Below are positions 52,963 to 60,398 of a DNA stretch of 64,000 bases, in pieces. Position 1 is the first letter of the stretch; every line of letters begins with the position of its first letter. Source of the DNA: Clostridium fungisolvens (GTDB lineage: Bacteria; Bacillota; Clostridia; Clostridiales; Clostridiaceae); contig NZ_BLZR01000001.1 in NCBI RefSeq assembly GCF_014193895.1, positions 620,001 to 684,000 on the forward strand, in the 5' to 3' direction. Position numbers and translations under genes: made by a program. The notes beneath the pieces were generated by a model. The model was not told the DNA's origin and ran no database searches. It was given only the letters and a program-made list of their open reading frames with translations.

Positions 52963-53050
52963 ACTGTATATGAAAATATAAAATTTGTATGTCAGTCAAA
53001 CCTTTAAATTTCAATATTTTTAGAAGTTTTTATGGTAATACAGTAAAAAA
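52957..53050 (+). repeat. 94-bp inverted-repeat element, family B, copy 2
   Basis: TTTTTTACTGTATA (52957-52970) and ATACAGTAAAAAA (53038-53050) form the terminal repeats with one mismatch in the last base. It is exactly as long as copy 1 and shares interior blocks such as TAGAAGTTTTTATGG. Confidence 0.85.
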
Positions 53051-53122
53051 TAAGAATTTTAAATTAACTACTTTAATCACGAATTTAGTTTTTCATTTTA
53101 GGGAAATAGTAATGAGTTAGTA

Positions 53123-53153
53123 TTGACTTAGAGTGAACTGTAAGGCGTATACT
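53123..53153 (+). promoter_or_regulatory. MerR-type promoter/operator of the alcohol dehydrogenase gene
   Basis: TTGACT (53123-53128) and TATACT (53148-53153) are 19 bases apart, too far for normal RNA polymerase but typical of MerR-activated promoters. Between them lies the near-perfect dyad CTTAGAGTGAACTGTAAG (53127-53144), the operator form of AdhR-like MerR regulators that respond to aldehydes or electrophiles. No merR gene is in the window. Confidence 0.75.
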
Positions 53154-53211
53154 TTGAATATATAAATGAAAAAAATATTAGAGATTTATGCACTAATAGG
53201 AGGAAGAGAAA

Positions 53212-54372
53212 ATGGATAATTTTAAATTTCATGCTTATACTGAAATGTTATTTGGTAAAGGTCAGATTTCTAACCTTCCAGAAGTATTAAAAAGACATGG
53301 CAAAAATGTATTGCTTGCTTATGGCGGAGGAAGCATAAAGAAAAATGGAATCTATGATAATATTCAAGAATTACTAAAAGATTTTAATATTGTAGAGCTT
53401 AGTGGTATTGAACCAAATCCTAGAATAGAGACAGTAAGACGTGGAGTAGAACTTTGTAAAGAACATAATGTTGATGTTATATTAGCTGTTGGTGGGGGAA
53501 GTACTATAGACTGCGCAAAGGTTGTAGGAGCTGCTTACTACTATGATGGAGATGCTTGGGATATAGTTGCCAATCCAGCGAAGATAGATAAGGTTTTACC
53601 TATTGTGACTATCTTAACGCTAGCAGCAACTGGATCTGAAATGAATAAAAATGCAGTTATTTCAAAAATGGATACAAACGAAAAGCTTGGAACGGCATCT
53701 TGGAATATGATACCTCAAACATCGATTTTAGATCCTGAATACTTATATACATTACCAGCTATCCAAACAGCAGCTGGTTGTGCAGATATAATGTCTCATA
53801 TTATTGAAAATTATTTCAAGAAAACTACGGATGCTTTTGTACAGGATAAGTTTGCAGAAGGATTACTACAAGCCTGTATAAAATACTGTCCTATAGCATT
53901 AAAAGATCCAAAGAATTACGAAGCTCGTGCTAACATGATGTGGGCTAGTTCCATGGCTCTTAATGGTCTTACTGGAAGTGGAAAGGCAGGAGCATGGACT
54001 TGTCACCCAATAGAGCATGAATTAAGTGCATACTATGATATAACTCATGGAGTGGGTCTTGCTATATTAACTCCAAGATGGATGAGATATATATTAAGTG
54101 ATGCAACGATTGATAAATTCGTTGATTATGCAATAAATGTATGGGATCTAGAACCTAAGGGAGATAAATTTGCGCTTGCAAATGAAGCAATAGATGCTAC
54201 AGAAGACTTTTTTAAAGCTTGCGGTATCCCAATGACGTTAAGTGAATTAGGAATAGACAAAACAAATTTTGAAGCAATGGCAAAATCAGCAGTTGAACAT
54301 GGTGCTTTAGCATATGCTTATGTTGCTTTAAATGAAGAAGATGTATATAAGATTTTAGAAATGTGTTTGTAA
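53212..54372 (+). CDS. Iron-containing alcohol dehydrogenase (butanol dehydrogenase type)
   Basis: Group III alcohol dehydrogenase of 386 residues, cytosolic, reducing aldehydes to alcohols with NAD(P)H. The nucleotide-binding region is LAVGGGSTIDCAKVVG, followed by ATGSEMNKNAVI. Metal-binding residues include the Asp/His set around ADIMSHIIENYF and the HPIEHELSAYYDITHGVGLAIL region. The length and wording fit clostridial NADH/NADPH butanol dehydrogenases and YqhD. The MerR-type promoter ahead of it points to induction by aldehyde stress, which would make detoxification as likely a role as solvent formation. It is monocistronic. Confidence 0.93.
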   Translation: MDNFKFHAYTEMLFGKGQISNLPEVLKRHGKNVLLAYGGGSIKKNGIYDNIQELLKDFNIVELSGIEPNPRIETVRRGVELCKEHNVDVILAVGGGSTIDCAKVVGAAYYYDGDAWDIVANPAKIDKVLPIVTILTLAATGSEMNKNAVISKMDTNEKLGTASWNMIPQTSILDPEYLYTLPAIQTAAGCADIMSHIIENYFKKTTDAFVQDKFAEGLLQACIKYCPIALKDPKNYEARANMMWASSMALNGLTGSGKAGAWTCHPIEHELSAYYDITHGVGLAILTPRWMRYILSDATIDKFVDYAINVWDLEPKGDKFALANEAIDATEDFFKACGIPMTLSELGIDKTNFEAMAKSAVEHGALAYAYVALNEEDVYKILEMCL

Positions 54373-54440
54373 ACAAATAGTATAAATGTGAGATTTAATA
54401 AAACGTAATTTTTAGTTATGATATAAGAGTTTAATAAGGG

Positions 54441-54479
54441 AATCCTGCATGCTCGTGTAAAAATGACATGTAGGATTTT
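54441..54479 (+). terminator. Intrinsic terminator after the alcohol dehydrogenase gene
   Basis: AATCCTGCATG (54441-54451) pairs with CATGTAGGATT with one mismatch and is followed by a short T run. Confidence 0.75.
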
Positions 54480-54512
54480 CAATTTACTTAATATATTCAT
54501 AAGTAAAATTTA

Positions 54513-54541
54513 TTGACTATAAATTAAATGAGAAATATAAT
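54513..54541 (+). promoter_or_regulatory. Promoter of the second GH1 gene
   Basis: TTGACT (54513-54518), 17-base spacer, TATAAT (54536-54541): a near-consensus vegetative promoter. The start of transcription falls about 30 bases before the RAT site. Confidence 0.8.
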
Positions 54542-54578
54542 TATAGTATATAATAAACGCTTACATATAGTAGTTGTT

Positions 54579-54608
54579 GGATTGTAACTGAGTTAATCAG
54601 GCGAGACC
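54579..54608 (+). promoter_or_regulatory. RAT site (BglG/LicT-type antiterminator RNA target) 2
   Basis: GGATTGTAACTG, six bases, then TCAGGCGAGACC. It shares nearly every base with the RAT at 46054 and the same overlap with a terminator. Phospho-beta-glucosidase genes are classic targets of LicT/BglG proteins, which are active when beta-glucosides pass through their PTS. Confidence 0.92.
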
Positions 54609-54664
54609 TTCATTAGTACAAAGCGAGACAAGCTCTCTCTTTTTATTAATTGAGGTCTCTTTTG
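54603..54664 (+). terminator. RAT-controlled terminator 2
   Basis: GAGACCT (54603-54609) and following bases pair with AGGTCTC (54653-54659), closing a long loop; TTTT follows. The left arm is the 3' end of the RAT, so the two folds exclude each other. Confidence 0.82.
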
Positions 54665-54819
54665 TTTTTATTTATTAGTTTATTGGATAATTAAATTAAG
54701 GAGTTACTATATACTTAGTAAGCAATGTTGTTGAAACATTAAAAATGTCATAATGAGTACAAAATCTTTCATTAAGTTTTGGGTGAAAAAGAATAAAATA
54801 TATTTTTGGAGGTATAGAA

Positions 54820-56262
54820 ATGGCAGTTAACACTAACAAATTACCAGAAGGATTTTTGTGGGGAGGAGCTACAGCTGCGAACCAATTCGAAGGGGGATAT
54901 TTAGAAGGAAATAAGGGATTATCTACAGTAGATGTAATTCCTGCTGGAAAGGATCGTTTCCCTGTTATGCTTGGAAAAATGAAGATGTATGAATGCGATG
55001 AAGAGCATTTTTACCCAAGTCACGAAGCTATTGATTTTTATCATCATTACAAAGAAGATATTGCATTATTTGCAGAAATGGGCTTTAAGTGTTTTAGAAT
55101 GTCTTTAGCTTGGTCTAGGATATTCCCTAATGGAGATGATGCAGAACCAAATGAAGAAGGATTAAAATTCTATGATGATGTATTCGATGAATGCTTGAAA
55201 TACGGTATTGAGCCATTAGTTACTATAACTCACTTTGATGTGCCTATGAACTTAGTAAAGACAATTGGTTCATGGAGAAGCCGTAAGATGGTAGATTACT
55301 ATGAAAGATTATGCAATGTTATATTTAATAGATATAACAACAAAGTAAAGTACTGGCTTACTTTTAATGAAATAAATATGCTGCTACATCTTCCATTCAT
55401 TGGAGCAGGTTTAACATTTGAAGAAGGAGAAAATGTAGAAGCAGTAAAATATCAAGCTGCACATCATCAATTAGTTGCAAGTGCTAAAGCTACTAAGATA
55501 GCTCATGAAGTAAATCCAGAAATTAAGGTTGGATGCATGCTAGCTGCAGGTAATACTTATGCAAATACCTGTGCTCCTGAAGATGTATGGAAGTCAATGG
55601 AGAAGGATAGAGAAAACTATTTCTTCATAGATGTTCAATCTCGTGGAGAGTATCCAAACTATGCAATAAAAATGCTTGAAAAGAATAATATAGACCTAAA
55701 AATGGAAGAGGGAGATCTTGAAGTATTAAAGAATAATACTGTTGACTTTATTTCCTTCAGTTACTATTCTTCAAGACTTACAAGTGCTGATCCAGAAGTT
55801 AATAAAGAAACTGCAGGAAATGTATTTGCTACTTTAAAGAATCCTTACCTAAAGGCAAGTGAATGGGGATGGCAGATAGATCCACTAGGACTTAGAATAA
55901 CTATGAATTCTATCTATGATCGTTATCAAAAACCATTGTTTATTGTGGAAAACGGCTTAGGCGCTGTGGATAATCCGGATGAAAATGGATATGTAGAGGA
56001 CGACTACCGTATAGACTATTTGAGAGCTCATATTAAAGCAATGGAAGATGCAGTTAATGAAGATGGAGTAGAACTAATGGGATATACACCATGGGGATGT
56101 ATAGATTTAGTAAGTGCATCTACTGGTGAAATGAAGAAAAGATATGGCTTTATCTATGTAGATAAAGATAATGAAGGCAATGGTACATTGAAACGTTCTA
56201 AGAAGAAGAGTTTCTATTGGTACAAAAAAGTTATAGAGACAAATGGAGAAGATTTAGAGTAA
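54820..56262 (+). CDS. GH1 6-phospho-beta-glucosidase (second copy)
   Basis: Enzyme of 480 residues, paralogous to the product of the 35529 gene. It has LPEGFLWGGATAANQFEGGYLE at its start in two parts, acid/base Glu184 in TFNEINM, nucleophile Glu377 in FIVENGLGA, and the phosphate-binding region SASTGEMKKRYGFIYV. It hydrolyses phosphorylated beta-glucosides such as cellobiose phosphate or salicin phosphate in the cytoplasm. Expression is controlled by the promoter, RAT and terminator upstream, an arrangement different from that of the first copy (RpiR). No PTS or antiterminator gene is adjacent. The ATG follows a GGAGGTATAGAA site. Confidence 0.93.
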   Translation: MAVNTNKLPEGFLWGGATAANQFEGGYLEGNKGLSTVDVIPAGKDRFPVMLGKMKMYECDEEHFYPSHEAIDFYHHYKEDIALFAEMGFKCFRMSLAWSRIFPNGDDAEPNEEGLKFYDDVFDECLKYGIEPLVTITHFDVPMNLVKTIGSWRSRKMVDYYERLCNVIFNRYNNKVKYWLTFNEINMLLHLPFIGAGLTFEEGENVEAVKYQAAHHQLVASAKATKIAHEVNPEIKVGCMLAAGNTYANTCAPEDVWKSMEKDRENYFFIDVQSRGEYPNYAIKMLEKNNIDLKMEEGDLEVLKNNTVDFISFSYYSSRLTSADPEVNKETAGNVFATLKNPYLKASEWGWQIDPLGLRITMNSIYDRYQKPLFIVENGLGAVDNPDENGYVEDDYRIDYLRAHIKAMEDAVNEDGVELMGYTPWGCIDLVSASTGEMKKRYGFIYVDKDNEGNGTLKRSKKKSFYWYKKVIETNGEDLE

Positions 56263-56343
56263 TAACTGTTTAACTATGTATTAAAATACTTAAGCAAAAC
56301 AAGTCGCATAGCCATAAATTTCTATAAGAACTATTATAATAAA

Positions 56344-56372
56344 ACCCACGACATGCTCGTCGTGGGTCTTTT
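56344..56372. terminator. Bidirectional terminator between GH1 and the Big_2 protein gene
   Basis: ACCCACGAC (56344-56352) pairs with GTCGTGGGT (56359-56367), a GC-rich stem for this genome, with A and T runs outside. Confidence 0.93.
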
Positions 56373-56388
56373 ACTATATTCTTATAAA

Positions 56389-59300
56389 CTAATTTGTTAC
56401 CGTTACTGTGCATCGTGCAAATTTCGTAGGATCTTGTACAGAAGTTACAGTGACGGTAGCAGTACCTAATCCTACAGCATGAATTTTACCAGAGGAATCA
56501 ACTGAGATTACATTAACATTACTGCTTATCCATGTTAGTGATTTATCTGTAGCATTGGTTGGATTAACGGTAGCTATTAACGTTATATCAGTACCACTTA
56601 ACTTAAGAGAAGCTGTAGTTTTATCAAGAGTTATGCTAGTAACCCCGTAAATAACTGTTAAATCCTTAGTTGAAGTAAAACCACCATCAATGGTTTTAGC
56701 TGTGATAGTTACTGTGCCAGGAGCTACAGGAGTAACTACACCAGTAGCACTTACCTTAGCTATAGCTTCGTTGCTACTAGACCAAGTAACTGTCTTAATA
56801 GTAGCAGTAATAGGGGCCATAGTAGTACCTAAGGTTAAAGTAGACCCCATTTTAACAACGTTAGAACTAGAAGTTACAGTAACTCCTGTTACTGGTACAG
56901 GAACGATGATTGTACATTTTGCTACCTTAGTTGGATCTTGTACAGAAGTAGCTGTTATAGTAGCCGTACCATAGGCAACTGCATGTACAGTTCCGTTTGA
57001 ATCAACAGTAGCTATGCTTTGATTACTGCTAGTCCAAGTTAACGATTTATCTGTTGCATTGCTTGGGTTAACTGTTGAGACTAAAGTTAAATCACTTTCT
57101 CCCAATCTAACATAAGCTGAGGTTTTATCAAGAGTTATGCTAGTAACTCCGTAAATAACTGTTAAATCCTTAGTTGAAGTAAAACCGCCATCAATGGTTT
57201 TAGCTGTGATAGTTACTGTACCAGGAGCTACAGGAGTAACTACACCAGTAGCACTTACCTTAGCTATAGCTTCGTTGCTACTAGACCAAGTAACTGTCTT
57301 AATAGTAGCAGTAATAGGGGCCATAGTAGTACCTAAGGTTAAAGTAGACCCCATTTTAACAACGTTAGAACTAGAAGTTACAGTAACTCCTGTTACTGGT
57401 ACAGGAACGATGATTGTACATTTTGCTACCTTAGTTGGATCTTGTACAGAAGTAGCTGTTATAGTAGCCGTACCATAGGCAACTGCATGTACAGTTCCGT
57501 TTGAATCAACAGTAGCTATGCTTTGATTACTGCTAGTCCAAGTTAACGACTTATCTGTTGCATTGCTTGGGTTAACTGTTGAGACTAAAGTTAAATCACT
57601 TTCTCCCAATCTAACATAAGCTGAGGTTTTATCAAGAGTTATGCTAGTAACTCCGTAAATAACTGTTAAATCCTTAGTTGCAGTAAAACCGCCATCAATG
57701 GTTTTAGCTGTGATAGTTACTGTACCAGTAGCCACAGGAGTAACTACACCAGTAGCACTTACCTTAGCTATAGCTTCGTTGCTACTAGACCAAGTAACTG
57801 TCTTAATAGTAGCAGTAATAGGGGCCATAGTAGTACCTAAGGTTAAAGTAGACCCCATTTTAACAACGTTAGAACTAGAAGTTACAGTAACTCCTGTTAC
57901 TGGTACAGGAACGATGATTGTACATTTTGCTACCTTAGTTGGATCTTGTACAGAAGTAGCTGTTATAGTAGCCGTACCATAGGCAACTGCATGTACAGCT
58001 CCGTTTGAATCAACAGTAGCTATACTTTGATTACTGCTAGTCCAAGTTAACGACTTATCTGTTGCATTGCTTGGGTTAACTGTTGAGACTAAAGTTAAAT
58101 CACTTTCTCCCAATCTAACATAAGCTGAGGTTTTATCAAGAGTTATGCTAGTAACTCCGTAAATAACTGTTAAATCCTTAGTTGCAGTAAAACCGCCATC
58201 AATGGTTTTAGCTGTGATAGTTACTGTACCAGTAGCCACAGGAGTAACTACACCAGTAGAACTTACCTTAGCTATAGCTTCATTGCTACTAGACCAAGTA
58301 ACTGTCTTAATGGTAGCGGTAGAAGGTGCTATGGTGGTACCTAAGGTTAAAGTAGATCCCATTTTAACAATTGTTGAGCTAGAGGTTACAGTAACTCCGG
58401 TTACTGGTACAGGAACAGTAATAGTGAATTTTCCAACTTTAGTTGGGTCCTGTACTGAAGTTGCTGAAATAACAGCAGAACCATAAGCTACTGCATGGAC
58501 TTTACCAGTAGAATCTACTGTTGCTACAGTTGGATTACTGCTTGTCCAAGTCAAAGACTTATCATTAGCTCCAGCTGGATTAACAGTAGCTGCTAATGTG
58601 ATATCATCACCACCTACTCTAACGTAAGGTGAGGCTGAAGCAAGGGTGATGCTTGATACTCCTTGTATAACATTGATATTACATGTAGCAGTGTAGCTTC
58701 CATCAGATGTTTTAGCTGTAATTACAGCTGTTCCACCTCCAATGGCTTTAACCACTCCTCCTGCAACTGTTGCAACTGAAGAATTACTTGTAGACCAAAT
58801 AATTGTTTTATTGCTAGCGTTACTAGGAAGAACTGTAGCTGTAAGTGTGCTTGAAGCACCAGCAGCTAGGGTTAAATCGGTGCTAGATAAAGATACAGAG
58901 CTTACACTTACTGGAGTGAAATAAGTAAAGGAAAGATCTAATCTTACATCTCCAGTTATACTGCTTCTGTTATAATCAACCTTTGAATAAGAATAAGAAG
59001 TAATGTTTGAAATCCCTTTAATTGCAGTAGCAATATCAGTTGCAACTGTAGAACCGCTCATATATCTTACTGTAATTTTAGTTTGATTATTTTTAATTGC
59101 TTCCTGAATCTTAGCATTTAATTCAGTGGCGTTATTTACAGTATACTCAGGTGTTAATAAATTAAGGTTTAAGGCATCTATCAAACCTTGGTATACCGAA
59201 GAATTTGAAGAATCACTTAAAAGTTTTGAATTTAAAGTAGTGGCAAAATCAGTACTTGCAGCAGGATAAGTTTTCACCCATGAGTGGTTTAATTTTATTT

Positions 59301-60036
59301 GAGCATCCGTCAAGTTATAATAATCATAGGTTACTCTACCAGCCACATCTGGTAATGGGTCGTCCCAAGTTGTATCAAAGTGGTACCATGCTCCATCAAG
59401 GTAAACCAGATTCCATGCATGTGCTTGTCCACCAGCAGTGCCTTCTACTATCTTAGTTTGAATACCTGCCTGGTTTAGCATTTTATAGGATAGTAATGCA
59501 TAGCCTTGGCATACCGTTGTGTATGGAGATACAACTGCATCATAATCTGAATGTTTTACTAATGTGGTATCATAAGCAACATTCTTTTCTATCCAGTCAT
59601 GAATAGCTTTTTCTTTCTCGAAATCATTCATTCCGGAAGTTATTATCTGGCTTAATACTCCATTAACTTTGGTACTGACATAACTATCTTGAGCGGCTGT
59701 ATTCCAATAATTAAAAGTAAAATTGATTGTAGCAACACCGCCGCTAACAGTGTAAGAGTAGGAATAACCTTTACTGGTATAATGCAAATAATCATCCCCG
59801 TTATAAATACTGTTTATAGCATTAGAAATATCGCTACTAAGTGTTGAAGTAGTTCCAGAGTAACTTATGCTGTATGTAGTCAGTCTAGAATGCATGGCTG
59901 AAGATATCTTTGTCTGTAAATCTGAAAGAGTTCCAGCAGAATCAACAGATCCGTATGCTTTAAATGTTAACAGTGCCACAAATAGTAATGAAAACAAAGA
60001 AAGCTTAAAAAAGTTGGATCGAAAAATTTTTTTCAC
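56389..60036 (-). CDS. Secreted transglutaminase-like protein with ten Big_2 Ig-like domains
   Basis: Protein of 1215 residues. A signal peptide (about 1-29) is followed by a transglutaminase/protease-like domain with the triad Cys176 in TTVCQGYALL, His207 in GGQAHAWNLV and Asp221 in HFDTTWDD. A short second segment (about 295-370) follows, and then ten Big_2 immunoglobulin-like domains to the C-terminus, each with the STSNSSVATV or TWSSSNEAIAKV core. Two alternating Big_2 types form a 168-residue unit that is repeated almost without change. There is no sorting signal or SLH domain, so it may bind the wall through Big_2 domains. It probably acts on surface or extracellular peptide chains; a crosslinking or protease role cannot be told apart. 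Confidence 0.9.
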   Translation of the reverse strand: MKKIFRSNFFKLSLFSLLFVALLTFKAYGSVDSAGTLSDLQTKISSAMHSRLTTYSISYSGTTSTLSSDISNAINSIYNGDDYLHYTSKGYSYSYTVSGGVATINFTFNYWNTAAQDSYVSTKVNGVLSQIITSGMNDFEKEKAIHDWIEKNVAYDTTLVKHSDYDAVVSPYTTVCQGYALLSYKMLNQAGIQTKIVEGTAGGQAHAWNLVYLDGAWYHFDTTWDDPLPDVAGRVTYDYYNLTDAQIKLNHSWVKTYPAASTDFATTLNSKLLSDSSNSSVYQGLIDALNLNLLTPEYTVNNATELNAKIQEAIKNNQTKITVRYMSGSTVATDIATAIKGISNITSYSYSKVDYNRSSITGDVRLDLSFTYFTPVSVSSVSLSSTDLTLAAGASSTLTATVLPSNASNKTIIWSTSNSSVATVAGGVVKAIGGGTAVITAKTSDGSYTATCNINVIQGVSSITLASASPYVRVGGDDITLAATVNPAGANDKSLTWTSSNPTVATVDSTGKVHAVAYGSAVISATSVQDPTKVGKFTITVPVPVTGVTVTSSSTIVKMGSTLTLGTTIAPSTATIKTVTWSSSNEAIAKVSSTGVVTPVATGTVTITAKTIDGGFTATKDLTVIYGVTSITLDKTSAYVRLGESDLTLVSTVNPSNATDKSLTWTSSNQSIATVDSNGAVHAVAYGTATITATSVQDPTKVAKCTIIVPVPVTGVTVTSSSNVVKMGSTLTLGTTMAPITATIKTVTWSSSNEAIAKVSATGVVTPVATGTVTITAKTIDGGFTATKDLTVIYGVTSITLDKTSAYVRLGESDLTLVSTVNPSNATDKSLTWTSSNQSIATVDSNGTVHAVAYGTATITATSVQDPTKVAKCTIIVPVPVTGVTVTSSSNVVKMGSTLTLGTTMAPITATIKTVTWSSSNEAIAKVSATGVVTPVAPGTVTITAKTIDGGFTSTKDLTVIYGVTSITLDKTSAYVRLGESDLTLVSTVNPSNATDKSLTWTSSNQSIATVDSNGTVHAVAYGTATITATSVQDPTKVAKCTIIVPVPVTGVTVTSSSNVVKMGSTLTLGTTMAPITATIKTVTWSSSNEAIAKVSATGVVTPVAPGTVTITAKTIDGGFTSTKDLTVIYGVTSITLDKTTASLKLSGTDITLIATVNPTNATDKSLTWISSNVNVISVDSSGKIHAVGLGTATVTVTSVQDPTKFARCTVTVTN
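56621..58636 (-). repeat. 504-bp tandem repeats inside the Big_2 gene
   Basis: Landmarks recur exactly 504 bases apart: TTATCAAGAGTTATGCTAG at 56621, 57125, 57629 and 58133. The first three units differ at only a few bases, and the fourth (nearest the gene's 5' side) is more diverged. Each unit codes for two Big_2 domains (168 residues). The near-identity implies recent expansion or gene conversion. Confidence 0.92.
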
Positions 60037-60398
60037 AATAAATACACCTCCTTGTTTAATTGATAAAATAATCAGTAAATAAATATTCAGCCACTATTAT
60101 ATATTTTCGTAATTTTTCTTACATACTGCATGCTTTTACGATCAGTTCTGAAATATATTTCTAATATTTATTTAAGATATGAATTGGATTAAAGCTAATA
60201 TTAAAAAACTTCAATATATTGGAATATGATCAAGTGCCATATCAAAATAAAAACATTAGTTTTAATATAATGTATCATTTTTAGAAAAATGAGAGAAAGT
60301 ATAATTAATAAAAGGTTCTATAAATTAAGGTACAATATCAGATTTATTTATTATTTAAACAAGGATATTTTTTACAACATAGTATAGGGGGCAAAGCA
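60037..60398. other. Divergent intergenic region, no gene seen
   Basis: It holds the promoters of the Big_2 gene (leftward; AAGGAGGTG ribosome site near 60045) and of the transporter gene (rightward). I looked for a ydaO-type c-di-AMP riboswitch ahead of the KimA-like gene and did not see one. Confidence 0.6.

Noticed and set aside
56690..58486. Four equally spaced forward-strand reading frames of 94 codons
   Set aside because: They are antisense to the 504-bp repeats of the Big_2 gene, lack ribosome sites and exist only because the coding repeat is copied; the reverse-strand protein has clear domains.
56621..58636. Regular repeats considered as a CRISPR-like array
   Set aside because: Units are 504 bp, continuous and coding, with no short repeat/spacer structure and no cas genes.
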